64,000 nt of DNA from Marinobacter sp. NP-4(2019) (GCF_003994855.1 NZ_CP034142.1:3534001-3598000); one strand, 5' to 3'. Shown: positions 24,754 through 33,153, counted from the stretch's first letter. Program-made: numbers and translations. The notes: a model not told the origin generated them from the sequence alone.

Positions 24754-26190
24754 ATGAAACGCCTGGGAACCCTGGATGCCTCATGGCTGGCGGTTGAATC
24801 TGAAGATACCCCCATGCACGTTGGGACACTGCAGATCTTTTCTTTACCGGAAGGAGCTCCGGACACTTTTCTTCGGGATATGGTCAACCGGATGAAGGAA
24901 ACCGGTGATGTGGCGCCGCCCTGGTGCTCAAAACTGGCCTATTCCGGTTTGTTGGGACGACTGGTCGCTCCAGCCTGGAAAGTCGACAAAGACATCGACC
25001 TGGATTATCACGTACGCCACTCCGCCCTGCCCAAACCCGGCGGCGAGCGCGAACTGGGCATCCTGGTATCACGCCTGCATTCCAACCCGCTGGATTTTTC
25101 CCGTCCGCTCTGGGAATGTCACGTGATTGAGGGTTTGGAGAACAACCGTTTTGGCCTCTATACCAAGATGCATCACTCTATGATCGATGGCATTAGCGGC
25201 GTACGCCTGATGCAGAGAGTGCTGACCACCGACCCTGAAAAAACCAACATGCTGCCGCCGTGGTCGGTCAGACCGGAGCGCCGCCGGGGCAGCAAAACCG
25301 ACAAGGAAGCCACGATTCCCGCTGCGGTTTCCCAGGCGATGGATGCCCTGAAGCTGCAAGCGGATATGGCTCCGCGGTTGTGGCAGGCGATGAACCGGTT
25401 GGTGCATTCCGCCCGTCATCCGGAAGATGGACTGACAGCGCCGTTTACCGGCCCGGTATCCATCCTTAACCACCGGGTCACCGCCCAGCGTCGGTTTGCC
25501 ACCCAGCACTACCAGCTTGACCGGCTCAAGGAACTGGCACGGGTATCCGGAGGGTCGCTAAACGACATCGTGTTGTACCTCTGCGGTACCGCCCTACGCC
25601 GGTTCCTGCTGGAACAGGACAGCCTGCCGGACACCCCGCTCACGGCGGGAATTCCGGTCAATATCCGCCCCGCGGATGACCAGGGCACCGGAACCCAGAT
25701 CAGCTTCATGATCGCCTCGCTGGCAACGGACACCGCCGAGCCTCTGGCGCGCCTGCAGGACATCAAACAGTCCACCCGGCGTGCCAAGGAACACCTGCAG
25801 AAACTGCCCAAAAGCGCCCTGACCCAGTACACCATGCTGCTGATGTCGCCCTACATCCTGCAATTGATGTCCGGCATGGGGGGAAGGATGCGCCCGGTAT
25901 TCAACGTCACGATCTCCAATGTTCCGGGACCTCAGCGCACACTCTATTACGAAGGAGCAAAACTGGAGGCCATGTACCCGGTCTCCCTCATTGCCCATGG
26001 AGGTGCACTCAACATTACTTGCCTGAGTTATGCGGGGTCACTGAACTTCGGCTTTACGGGGTGTCGCGATACGTTGCCAAGCATGCAGAAACTTGCGGTG
26101 TATACCGGTGAGGCGCTGGACGAACTGGAGAGCCTGATTCTGCCACCGAAACCTGAAACAAAAAAACGGACACTCCGCAAAAAGGCCTGA
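24754..26190 (+). CDS. Wax ester synthase / diacylglycerol acyltransferase
   Basis: WS/DGAT transfers an acyl group from acyl-CoA to long-chain alcohols (wax esters) or diacylglycerol (triacylglycerol), building storage lipid at the membrane. The 478-residue protein has the active-site motif HHSMIDG near residue 140, the second family motif NVTISNVPGP, and an N-terminus MKRLGTLDASWLAVESEDTP that I recall from the second Marinobacter hydrocarbonoclasticus synthase, WS2. The ATG chosen gives this conserved start; an upstream in-frame start adds 14 residues that do not fit the family. It is followed by a shared terminator with desT. Nearby desaturase genes fit a lipid locus. Confidence 0.96.
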   Translation: MKRLGTLDASWLAVESEDTPMHVGTLQIFSLPEGAPDTFLRDMVNRMKETGDVAPPWCSKLAYSGLLGRLVAPAWKVDKDIDLDYHVRHSALPKPGGERELGILVSRLHSNPLDFSRPLWECHVIEGLENNRFGLYTKMHHSMIDGISGVRLMQRVLTTDPEKTNMLPPWSVRPERRRGSKTDKEATIPAAVSQAMDALKLQADMAPRLWQAMNRLVHSARHPEDGLTAPFTGPVSILNHRVTAQRRFATQHYQLDRLKELARVSGGSLNDIVLYLCGTALRRFLLEQDSLPDTPLTAGIPVNIRPADDQGTGTQISFMIASLATDTAEPLARLQDIKQSTRRAKEHLQKLPKSALTQYTMLLMSPYILQLMSGMGGRMRPVFNVTISNVPGPQRTLYYEGAKLEAMYPVSLIAHGGALNITCLSYAGSLNFGFTGCRDTLPSMQKLAVYTGEALDELESLILPPKPETKKRTLRKKA

Positions 26191-26205
26191 TACCCATCAG
26201 GCCTT
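26182..26205. terminator. Bidirectional terminator overlapping two stop codons
   Basis: AAGGCCTGAT (26182-26191) and ATCAGGCCTT (26196-26205) form a perfect 10-bp stem with loop ACCC. The stop codons of the wax synthase (+) and desT-like gene (-) both lie in the stem. An A-rich stretch precedes it, giving a U tract only for the minus-strand transcript. Confidence 0.8.
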
Positions 26206-26826
26206 GTCACTCTGCCAGTGGGCAGCTCCAACAAAGATCAATTGAAGGAAGCGGGTCGTCCGCTTCCGGATCTGTTCGATCTGGTAGTCGTCATCGGGTG
26301 ACACACCCAAGAGGTCGGTCAGGCAGAAAGCCACGGTTCGTACTACCAGATCACAGGTCATTTCCAGCTCGGCGTCACTCAAGTGGTCCGCCAGTCGCAA
26401 CCGCCTCAGATCGTTGGCCAGTTCACTGGCAAAAAATCGCATTTCACTGCGAATCCCCTCCTGCACGGCCCGACTCTCCCCCGCCAGCCCCTGGGCCATA
26501 AAGAAGAAGAAACTACGATTTGCCTGTACGTGGCTGATGAAAATGCCAACGGACTCTTCCATCAGCTTGTCCGCCTGCAACACATTAGCGCGCGCTTCCC
26601 GCATCATTCGACGAAGCACGAGTCCGAGCTCGTCAACAAGCTGCAGCCCGAGATCATCCATGTTGCGGAAATGGCGATAGAAGGAAGTGGGTACCACACC
26701 TGCTTGTCGGGTCACCTCACGGATACCAAGACTGGCAAAATGGCGCCCCTTACCAACCAGGGTCAACGCCGCATTCATCAATTTCTCCCGGGTCTCACCA
26801 GGCTTTCGCCGCTGTTTCTCTGCCAT
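26197..26826 (-). CDS. desT: TetR-family regulator of unsaturated fatty acid synthesis (DesT/FabR-like)
   Basis: This 209-residue regulator has an N-terminal helix-turn-helix (LGIREVTRQAGVVPTSFYRHFRNMDDL, residues about 33-60) and a ligand domain with the FabR/DesT-like RSFFFFMAQGLAGESRAVQEGIR. In Pseudomonas aeruginosa, DesT senses the ratio of unsaturated to saturated acyl-CoA and represses the divergent desCB desaturase operon. The same arrangement occurs here: the gene is divergent from a ferredoxin reductase and a desaturase. Three GTGTAC-type inverted repeats in the shared promoter region are likely operators. FabR is the alternative name; synteny favours DesT. Confidence 0.85.
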   Translation of the reverse strand: MAEKQRRKPGETREKLMNAALTLVGKGRHFASLGIREVTRQAGVVPTSFYRHFRNMDDLGLQLVDELGLVLRRMMREARANVLQADKLMEESVGIFISHVQANRSFFFFMAQGLAGESRAVQEGIRSEMRFFASELANDLRRLRLADHLSDAELEMTCDLVVRTVAFCLTDLLGVSPDDDYQIEQIRKRTTRFLQLIFVGAAHWQSDKA

Positions 26827-26868
26827 GCCGTCACCGTACCGCCAGTCTCAGTCATACAAGGCACACAA

Positions 26869-26876
26869 GTGTACAC
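26869..26876. promoter_or_regulatory. GTGTACAC palindrome near the desT promoter
   Basis: This 8-bp perfect palindrome shares its half-site (GTGTAC) with the two sites before the reductase gene. It is 43 bp upstream of desT and could serve autoregulation. Confidence 0.45.
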
Positions 26877-26954
26877 ATTCCGGAAAAATAAAGTACATCA
26901 TGCTTGTCATTTTACGCCAACAACAAAAAGCCTGATTGCCGCCATCTCATTCCG

Positions 26955-26972
26955 TGTGTACAGTCGTACACA
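26955..26972. promoter_or_regulatory. Putative DesT operator 1
   Basis: TGTGTAC-AGTC-GTACACA is a 7-4-7 perfect inverted repeat, 45 bp before the reductase ATG. With operator 2 it covers the likely promoter of the reductase-desaturase operon. Confidence 0.6.
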
Positions 26973-26975
26973 TTA

Positions 26976-26991
26976 GTGAACAACTGTACAC
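26976..26991. promoter_or_regulatory. Putative DesT operator 2
   Basis: GTGAACA-AC-TGTACAC is an inverted repeat with one mismatch. Its left half (AGTGAAC) is similar to the DesT site of Pseudomonas aeruginosa as I remember it. It lies 26 bp before the reductase start. Confidence 0.6.
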
Positions 26992-27016
26992 AACAGTGCA
27001 GACGGAGAGACCAGAA

Positions 27017-28120
27017 ATGTTATCCAGAACCGAAAGAACATCCGCATTACAGTGGCTGGGCAAGCAGCTTTTTAACCGGGAAGACCCGGCTGCCTTTTTT
27101 GACCCGCTGCTGGAACGCATCAACCCGATGTGGGTACAACAGTACACACCGGCCCGGGTTGAGCGTATTGAAGACGAGACCGCCGATACCAAAACCTTTG
27201 TTCTGAAGCCGGCGAAACGCTGGGACGGATTCAAGGCCGGCCAGCATGTGAACATCTGTATCGATATTGACGGTGTGCGCCGCAACCGGACCTTCAGTCT
27301 GTCCAGTGCTCCCGCGCAATGGCACAGCAACGGAATGGTCACGCTGACCATCAAACGCCTGCCAGGCGGCCTGGTGACCAACTGGATGCACGACAACCTG
27401 AAGCCGGGCGCCACCATTGGGCTGGGCGAGGCATTCGGTGATTTCCTGATTCCCGAAGCCGGCGAACCTTTGCTTTACATCGCCGGAGGCAGTGGCATCA
27501 CGCCGGTGTTGAGCCAGCTGGAAACCCTCGCTGCCGCCAACTACGAAGCGCCGGTCACGCTACTGTACTTTGTACGGACCCAGGCGGACATCATCGCCGC
27601 GCAGAAGCTGTACGAGCTGCGCCAGAACTGGGACACGCTCACCCTCAATATCATCGCCACTAACGAGAGCGAGACGCCGCGGTTCCTGAAGGACGTGGAT
27701 CTTGACGAAGTCTCTGGTATAGAGCAGCGCCGTTGCTACCTGTGCGGCCCCAAGGGCCTGATGGATCTGGCCACCGCCCTGCTCACCCAGCGCGGCATCT
27801 CCGAAGAGCGGATGCACAGCACCTTCTTTGCGGCACCAAAAGCGGCACTGGATACCGATGCACTGGGTGGTGAGGTTCGCTTCAGCACCAGCGACATCCG
27901 TGTGTCATCAGAAGGCGACGCACCGTTACTGGACATTGCCGAGGCCGCAAAACTGTCGCCCCGCTACGGATGCCGCATGGGTATTTGCCACCAGTGCAGC
28001 TGCAAGAAAACCAGCGGCACCGTCGTTAATCGTTTAACCGGAAAAAGCTCCGGGCCCGGAGAGGAGAACATTCAATTGTGCGTATCCGTTCCCCAGGGCC
28101 CCGTTACCGTCGAGCTTTAA
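27017..28120 (+). CDS. desC: Ferredoxin-type reductase for the acyl desaturase (DesC-like)
   Basis: This 367-residue electron-transfer protein carries, in order, an FAD-binding beta-barrel with RNRTFSLSSAP (residues about 95-105), an NAD(P)-binding domain with YIAGGSGITPVLSQLE, and a C-terminal plant-type [2Fe-2S] domain with YGCRMGICHQCSC and the fourth Cys in IQLCVSV. It passes electrons from NAD(P)H to the desaturase encoded 24 bp downstream, as DesC does for DesB in Pseudomonas aeruginosa. The ATG (MLSRTERTS) is preferred; the upstream frame extension runs through the operators. Confidence 0.92.
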   Translation: MLSRTERTSALQWLGKQLFNREDPAAFFDPLLERINPMWVQQYTPARVERIEDETADTKTFVLKPAKRWDGFKAGQHVNICIDIDGVRRNRTFSLSSAPAQWHSNGMVTLTIKRLPGGLVTNWMHDNLKPGATIGLGEAFGDFLIPEAGEPLLYIAGGSGITPVLSQLETLAAANYEAPVTLLYFVRTQADIIAAQKLYELRQNWDTLTLNIIATNESETPRFLKDVDLDEVSGIEQRRCYLCGPKGLMDLATALLTQRGISEERMHSTFFAAPKAALDTDALGGEVRFSTSDIRVSSEGDAPLLDIAEAAKLSPRYGCRMGICHQCSCKKTSGTVVNRLTGKSSGPGEENIQLCVSVPQGPVTVEL

Positions 28121-28144
28121 TCTACAAGAACAGGAGCACTATCA

Positions 28145-29230
28145 ATGAAACAGATGAACGAAGCACAGCTCAATGAACTCGAGAAAGATCTGAACGCCAT
28201 CCGCGACGAGGTACTCGCTGATCTGGGTGAGCGCGACGCCAACTACATCCGCCGCGTGGTTCGCCTACATCGCGCCCTGGAAGTGGGCGGCCGGGTGATG
28301 ATGCCGTTCGGCTTTATTCCCCCGGTTTTCGTTGCCGCTACCGCCATGCTTGGCGTTTCCAAGATCATCGAGAACATGGAAATCGGTCACAACGTCATGC
28401 ACGGCCAGTACGACTGGATGAACGATCCGTCCCTGCATTCCCAGACTTACGAGTGGGACACTGTCTGCACCGGCGATTCCTGGCGTCTGACCCACAACTA
28501 CGAACACCACACTTACACCAACATCATCGGCAAGGACCGGGACTATGGTTACGCCCTGCTCCGCCTCAGCGATGACGAGAAATGGCGTCCGGCCCACAGC
28601 CTGCAGTTCATCAACTACATCCTGCTGAGTGTGTTCTTCCAGTGGGGCGTGGGGCTGCACGAGCTGGAATTCGAGCGAATTCGCCGCGGTGAGATCAGCC
28701 TGAAAGAAAAGCTGCCGTTCCTGAAAGGGTTCTTCCGCAAGGGTGGCCGTCAGGCGTTCAAGGACTACGTGTTCTTTCCGCTTATCACCTTCCCGGTTGC
28801 CCCGATCGTCCTGGCAGGCAACATTGGCGCCAACCTGATCCGCAACCTCTGGTCATCCACCGTGATTTTCTGCGGCCACTTCACCCAGGATGCGGAAACC
28901 TTTACCGAAGAAGAATGTGAAGGGGAAAGCAAGGGACACTGGTACCTGCGCCAGCTGACCGGGTCGTCCAACTTTTCCGGCAACCGGTTTGTGCACCTGC
29001 TCAGCGGCCACCTGAGCTACCAGATGGAACACCACGTGTTCCCGGACCTGCCAGCCCATCGCTACCCGGAGATTTCCGAAAAGGTCCAGGCCGTCTGCAA
29101 GAAGCATGGCATTCACTACAATACCGGAAGTTTCGCCAGGCAGTATGGCACCGTGCTCAAGCGCATCCTCAGCTACTCCCTGCCGGATCGACTGCGGGAA
29201 AAGTGGACAGCTCTGCCTCAATCCGCCTGA
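28145..29230 (+). CDS. desB: Membrane fatty acid desaturase (DesB-like)
   Basis: This integral-membrane diiron desaturase has 361 residues. The three His boxes are intact: HNVMH near residue 80, HNYEHH near 117, and HLSYQMEHHVFPD near 290. Hydrophobic segments flank them. It introduces double bonds into acyl chains, aerobically, using electrons from the reductase encoded upstream. DesB of Pseudomonas aeruginosa acts on saturated acyl-CoA at delta-9; the same reaction is inferred here from synteny with desT and desC. The gene is convergent with nsrR, 16 bp away. Confidence 0.93.
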   Translation: MKQMNEAQLNELEKDLNAIRDEVLADLGERDANYIRRVVRLHRALEVGGRVMMPFGFIPPVFVAATAMLGVSKIIENMEIGHNVMHGQYDWMNDPSLHSQTYEWDTVCTGDSWRLTHNYEHHTYTNIIGKDRDYGYALLRLSDDEKWRPAHSLQFINYILLSVFFQWGVGLHELEFERIRRGEISLKEKLPFLKGFFRKGGRQAFKDYVFFPLITFPVAPIVLAGNIGANLIRNLWSSTVIFCGHFTQDAETFTEEECEGESKGHWYLRQLTGSSNFSGNRFVHLLSGHLSYQMEHHVFPDLPAHRYPEISEKVQAVCKKHGIHYNTGSFARQYGTVLKRILSYSLPDRLREKWTALPQSA

Positions 29231-29246
29231 GCGGTTCAGTAACTCC

Positions 29247-29684
29247 CTAGGCGATCTGCAACAACCTGAGTAACTGCGGCCGATGTTGGTTCTGAACCAC
29301 ATCGGCCAACGTGTATTTGTCCAGAGTTTCCAGAAAGGCTTTCAAGGCTTCGGCAAACATCGATTTCAGCCCACACACTGGCGTAATCCGGCAGGCATTG
29401 TTAGAGGAAAAGCACTCGACAATGCTCATATCCTGCTCGGTTTCTCTTACCAGCACACCGATATTGATGTCTTCCGGTGCCATGTGCAGACGGATGCCGC
29501 CTTTCTTTCCGCGAATCGTTTCGATATAGCCCTTCTTGTTAAGCTGATGGACCACCTTCATCAGGTGATTCTTCGAGATATCGTAGCTATCGGCAATTTC
29601 CTGGATGGTGGCCAGACGATCACCCTGTACTGCCAGATAAATCAGCACGCGCATTGAGTAGTCGGTATAACGGGTGATGTGCAT
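29247..29684 (-). CDS. nsrR: NO-sensing Rrf2-family repressor NsrR
   Basis: NsrR holds an iron-sulfur cluster that reacts with nitric oxide, releasing repression of NO-detoxifying genes. The 145-residue protein shows the Rrf2 winged helix (ATIQEIADSYDISKNHLMKVVHQLNKKGYIETIRGKKGG) and three cluster Cys at residues 91, 98 and 104. The N-terminal MHITRYTDYSMRVLIYLA is NsrR-specific rather than IscR-like. GGAG precedes the ATG. It is close to the quinol NO reductase gene, and two imperfect AAGATGTA-type inverted repeats at 30.36 and 30.49 kb are plausible targets. Confidence 0.93.
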   Translation of the reverse strand: MHITRYTDYSMRVLIYLAVQGDRLATIQEIADSYDISKNHLMKVVHQLNKKGYIETIRGKKGGIRLHMAPEDINIGVLVRETEQDMSIVECFSSNNACRITPVCGLKSMFAEALKAFLETLDKYTLADVVQNQHRPQLLRLLQIA

Positions 29685-29714
29685 TCATTTACTCCAAGGA
29701 TGCGAATGAAAAGC

Positions 29715-30101
29715 TCAATATGACGGCCTGGAAATCAGAAACACCGCCAATCCGATAAAAAACAGACCAAGTCCGGCCAACAGGGCTGTCGATGCGCCTG
29801 ACAGAAAAAGAATCGACCAACTGATCCCCAACATCACGCAGGCGAGAACCTTGCCACGTACGGGCACGGCCCTCCGTTCTCTCCAGTTCTCAATGGCAGG
29901 CCCGAAGGTTCGGTGATTTTCCAGCCATGAGGCGAACTCAGGTGACCCTTTGCTGGCGAAAAAGGCAGCCAGCAATATGAACGGGGTGGTCGGCAATAAT
30001 GGGAGAAAAACACCCAGCAAACCAAGCCCCGCGAACATATACGCAAGAAATTTGAATACGGCTTTACCCGAAGCGCCACCCATCAGCAAGAGCTCTGTCA
30101 C
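29715..30101 (-). CDS. DUF454 (YbaN) family membrane protein
   Basis: This 128-residue inner-membrane protein of the YbaN/DUF454 family has the diagnostic GLGLLGVFLPLLPTTPFILLAAFFASKGSPEFASWL and C-terminal hydrophobic helices. Function is unknown; family members often sit near respiratory or heme/denitrification genes. The likely start is a GTG, because AAGGAG lies about 11 bases upstream of it, while the internal ATG six codons later has no ribosome site. It follows a small membrane-protein gene and probably shares its promoter. Confidence 0.8.
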   Translation of the reverse strand: MTELLLMGGASGKAVFKFLAYMFAGLGLLGVFLPLLPTTPFILLAAFFASKGSPEFASWLENHRTFGPAIENWRERRAVPVRGKVLACVMLGISWSILFLSGASTALLAGLGLFFIGLAVFLISRPSY

Positions 30102-30131
30102 CTGTTTATATGCTCCTTAGTCTACCAGCAA

Positions 30132-30347
30132 TCAGTGCACAGGCCTCCCCAGTTGACTCAGCGACACCAATCTCGCCACATAGGCCAGCTTGACTCCCAC
30201 CGCGAACAGCAACGTTCCGATGTGAGCCAATACCTGGTATGGCATCGCCAAACCGCTGGAGAAAGGGTAAGCCAGTAATACGGTAACGACCAGGCCCACT
30301 GCAGACCAAAACATCGCACCATTAGCAAAGGACAGCAACCTCTCCAT
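30132..30347 (-). CDS. Small two-helix membrane protein
   Basis: This is a 71-residue protein with two hydrophobic segments (AMFWSAVGLVVTVLLAYPF and YQVLAHIGTLLFAVGVKLAYVA). I do not recognise a family. Homologues of this size occur beside norB in denitrifiers, as far as I recall. GGAGGGG gives a strong ribosome site before the ATG. It is first in a small minus-strand operon with the DUF454 gene and diverges from the norB operon, sharing Dnr- and NsrR-like sites in between. Confidence 0.6.
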   Translation of the reverse strand: MERLLSFANGAMFWSAVGLVVTVLLAYPFSSGLAMPYQVLAHIGTLLFAVGVKLAYVARLVSLSQLGRPVH

Positions 30348-30357
30348 CACCCCTCCA

Positions 30358-30380
30358 AAGAAATATACTAATTACATCTT
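30358..30380. promoter_or_regulatory. Imperfect NsrR-like box, left
   Basis: An 11-1-11 arrangement with outer halves AAGAAATA and, reversed, AAGATGTA. Six of eleven positions are symmetric. It overlaps the ribosome site of the small membrane-protein gene. Tentative. Confidence 0.35.
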
Positions 30381-30456
30381 AAATTTTAGATCATATTTTA
30401 ACCACGCGCAACAGGGAACCAGGACACTGTTTTATACGGAATCAATGCCACAATTT

Positions 30457-30470
30457 TTGACATATCTCAT
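30457..30470. promoter_or_regulatory. FNR/Dnr-like box of the norB divergent promoter
   Basis: TTGAC-ATAT-CTCAT. It matches the TTGAY-N4-CTCA pattern found at four other denitrification promoters in this window. The centre is 65 bp before the dnrN-remnant ATG and about 117 bp before the divergent small gene. Confidence 0.65.
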
Positions 30471-30487
30471 TCACCTCTTCAATCATT

Positions 30488-30510
30488 AAGATGTATTGTT
30501 TTTACACCTT
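30488..30510. promoter_or_regulatory. NsrR-like box before the norB operon
   Basis: Outer halves AAGATGTA and, reversed, AAGGTGTA in the 11-1-11 spacing of NsrR operators. It lies 24 bp downstream of the centre of the Dnr-like box region and just before the AGAGGAGGG ribosome site, so NsrR would block transcription start. Confidence 0.55.
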
Positions 30511-30528
30511 TTAGAGGAGGGCCATACC

Positions 30529-30732
30529 ATGACCACAACAGCACACCCACTGGACCCAAATGTCCAGATTACAGAGGCATCAAACGACGCCCTGATCGAA
30601 CACATCCTTACCCGCTTTCATAACGTGCACCGAAAGCAGCTCCGGGATGACCTCATGCAACACATTCACCTCGAAAACGACATTCTTTTCCATCGCGTTG
30701 ATGGTCGTACAGGAGACGTTCAACATGGCTAA
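30529..30732 (+). pseudogene. Internally deleted remnant of a YtfE/DnrN (RIC) iron-sulfur repair protein
   Basis: The 67-residue frame joins two distant parts of the hemerythrin-like RIC protein YtfE/DnrN/ScdA. Residues about 15-35 (LIEHILTRFHNVHRKQL) match the first diiron-binding helix of the domain, and about 41-65 (RDDLMQHIHLENDILFHRV) match the last helix near the C-terminus. About 100 intervening residues and the CCGG-type N-terminal domain are absent. It has a strong ribosome site and NsrR/Dnr-like sites upstream, so it may still be expressed as a leader of norB. Its last bases overlap norB by 8. Confidence 0.75.
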
Positions 30733-33010
30733 GTACCGCCGCCTGTGGTTGTTACTGATTACGATCGTGGGGATTACCTTCACGTTGCTGGGATACTTCG
30801 GTGCGGAGGTCTACCGCGCTGCGCCTCCCATTCCGGACCAGGTAGTGTCAGCTAACGGCGACACCCTGATGACCGAAGAAAGCATTCTCGACGGCCAGAC
30901 TGCCTGGCAGTCTGTCGGCGGCATGCAACTGGGGTCCATCTGGGGGCATGGTGCCTACCAGGCACCGGACTGGACGGCAGACTGGCTTCACCGGGAGCTG
31001 GAAAACTGGCTGGCAATCGCCGCTCAGGAAGAGTACGGGCAGGACTGGCACAGCCTGAATGGGCAAGAGCGGAACGCCCTGCAATATGACCTGAAAACCG
31101 AGTACCGCAGCAACAGCTATGACGAAGCCACCGGCACCCTGCACCTGTCAGAACGCCGAACTCGAGCGATTGCTGAAACAGCGGACTACTACAGCCGGTT
31201 GTTCAGCAACTCGCCGGAACTTCAGTCTACTCGCGAAAACTACGCCATGAAGGAGAACACCCTGCCGAGCGTCGAGCGCCGTCAGCGGATGACCGAGTTC
31301 TTCTTCTGGACCGCCTGGGCAGCGTCGACTGAACGCCCGGGCAGCGATGCTACCTATACCAACAACTGGCCCCATGAGCCGCTGATTGACAACAAACCGA
31401 CCGCGGAAAATGTGGTCTGGTCAATCGTCAGCGTTGTCCTGCTGATTGCGGGTGTGGGCGGCCTGATCTGGGCCTGGGCATTCCTGCGCAAAGAAGATGA
31501 AGAAGATCCCGCGGCTCCGGTCAGGGATCCACTGAGCACCTTTGCCCTGACGCCGTCCCAGAAGGCCCTGGGGAAATACCTGCTATTGGTTGTGGGCCTG
31601 TTTACCTTCCAGGTCATGCTTGGCGGATTTACCGCGCATTACACAGTGGAAGGTCAGAGCTTTTACGGATTCAACGTCTCCGAGTGGTTCCCCTACTCTC
31701 TGGTTCGCACCTGGCACATACAGGCGGCGCTGTTCTGGATTGCCACTGGTTTTCTGGCCGCCGGTCTGTTCCTCGCCCCCATTATTAACGGCGGCAAAGA
31801 CCCGAAATTCCAGAAACTGGGGGTCGACGTTCTGTTCTGGGCCCTGGTAGTTGTGGTTGCAGGCTCGTTCATCGGCAACTTCCTGGCCATCGCCCAGATC
31901 ATGCCGGTCAACCTCAGTTTCTGGCTGGGCCACCAGGGTTACGAGTTTGTCGACCTTGGCCGTCTCTGGCAGATTGGCAAGTTCCTCGGCATTGTGTTCT
32001 GGCTGGTGCTGATGCTGCGCGGCATCGTCCCGGCCCTGCGACAGCCCGGTGACAAGAACCTGCTGGCGTTGTTGACTGCCTCGGTGGTGGCCATCGGCCT
32101 GTTCTACGGCGCCGGTTTCTTCTATGGCGAACGCACCCACATTTCCATCATGGAATACTGGCGCTGGTGGATCGTTCATCTGTGGGTAGAAGGCTTCTTT
32201 GAAGTGTTCGCCACCGCCGCGTTGGCTTTCATTTTCTGCAGCATGGGCCTGGTCTCCCGTACCGTAGCCACCTCCGCCAGCCTGGCGTCTGCCAGCCTGT
32301 TCATGCTCGGCGGTGTGCCGGGAACCTTCCACCACCTGTACTTCTCCGGCACCACCACGCCGGTCATGGCGGTCGGCGCCACATTCAGTGCCCTGGAAGT
32401 GGTGCCCCTGGTTGTTCTCGGGTACGAAGCCTGGGAAAACTGGAGACTGAAATCCCGCGCTCCGTGGATGGAAAACATCCGCTGGCCGCTGATCTTCTTC
32501 GTGGCTGTCGCCTTCTGGAACATGCTGGGGGCCGGCGTACTCGGGTTCATGATCAACCCACCGGTCGCGCTCTATTACATCCAGGGCCTGAACACTACGC
32601 CCACCCACGCCCACGCAGCGCTATTCGGAGTCTATGGGTTCCTGGCGCTGGGCTTCTCACTGCTGATCCTGCGTTACATCCGCCCACGTATCGTCTTTGA
32701 CGAGCGGCTGATGAAAGTGGGCTTCTGGTGGCTGAACATAGGTCTGGTGTTGATGCTGTTCACCAGTCTGCTGCCCATCGGCATCATCCAGTTCGTGGCC
32801 AGTGCCAGCGAAGGCCTGTGGTACGCCCGCAGCGAAAGCTTTATGCAGAGCGAACTCCTGCAAACACTGCGCTGGGTCCGCACTGTGGGCGATGTTGTCT
32901 TCATCATTGGTGCCCTTGCGGTGACCTGGCAGGTGGTGAAAGGGATTTTCTCCCCGGAGCTGCGCCCTGCCGAGAGCATACCTGAGGAAGCCGCTCCCGA
33001 ACGGGCGTAG
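30725..33010 (+). CDS. norB: Quinol-dependent nitric oxide reductase (qNor)
   Basis: qNor reduces two NO to N2O with electrons from quinol at the inner membrane. The 761-residue single-subunit enzyme has an N-terminal periplasmic extension (residues 40-220) that replaces the NorC cytochrome, then about 12 helices. Heme and FeB ligands are visible in RTWHIQAALFWIATGF, HLWVEGFFEVFATAALAF, GTFHHLYFSG and HAHAALFGVYGFLALGF. The ATG (MAKYRRLW) is preferred over longer starts that would overlap the DnrN remnant more. There is no norC, norD or norQ nearby, as expected for qNor. Expected regulation: Dnr activation, NsrR repression. Confidence 0.95.
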   Translation: MAKYRRLWLLLITIVGITFTLLGYFGAEVYRAAPPIPDQVVSANGDTLMTEESILDGQTAWQSVGGMQLGSIWGHGAYQAPDWTADWLHRELENWLAIAAQEEYGQDWHSLNGQERNALQYDLKTEYRSNSYDEATGTLHLSERRTRAIAETADYYSRLFSNSPELQSTRENYAMKENTLPSVERRQRMTEFFFWTAWAASTERPGSDATYTNNWPHEPLIDNKPTAENVVWSIVSVVLLIAGVGGLIWAWAFLRKEDEEDPAAPVRDPLSTFALTPSQKALGKYLLLVVGLFTFQVMLGGFTAHYTVEGQSFYGFNVSEWFPYSLVRTWHIQAALFWIATGFLAAGLFLAPIINGGKDPKFQKLGVDVLFWALVVVVAGSFIGNFLAIAQIMPVNLSFWLGHQGYEFVDLGRLWQIGKFLGIVFWLVLMLRGIVPALRQPGDKNLLALLTASVVAIGLFYGAGFFYGERTHISIMEYWRWWIVHLWVEGFFEVFATAALAFIFCSMGLVSRTVATSASLASASLFMLGGVPGTFHHLYFSGTTTPVMAVGATFSALEVVPLVVLGYEAWENWRLKSRAPWMENIRWPLIFFVAVAFWNMLGAGVLGFMINPPVALYYIQGLNTTPTHAHAALFGVYGFLALGFSLLILRYIRPRIVFDERLMKVGFWWLNIGLVLMLFTSLLPIGIIQFVASASEGLWYARSESFMQSELLQTLRWVRTVGDVVFIIGALAVTWQVVKGIFSPELRPAESIPEEAAPERA

Positions 33011-33153
33011 ACAGCCCACCCTCAGCGGGGCCCCTGGTGGCCCCGCTGTCGTATCCGGACAAGTGTTACTCCGCCAGAGGTATCGGATTCCTGTCCCCAT
33101 TCTGCGATAATTGCATTATATTTAATCAAACTTTCAGACAGGGAAACCTGCCA

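Noticed and set aside
31583..32614. Long reverse-strand frame of 343 codons inside norB
   Set aside because: It is a shadow of norB in a GC-rich genome. The His/Gln-rich composition is typical of antisense frames.
33116..33129. FNR-type box before moaA (TTATA-TTTA-ATCAA)
   Set aside because: One half-site fits well but the other matches in only two of five positions.
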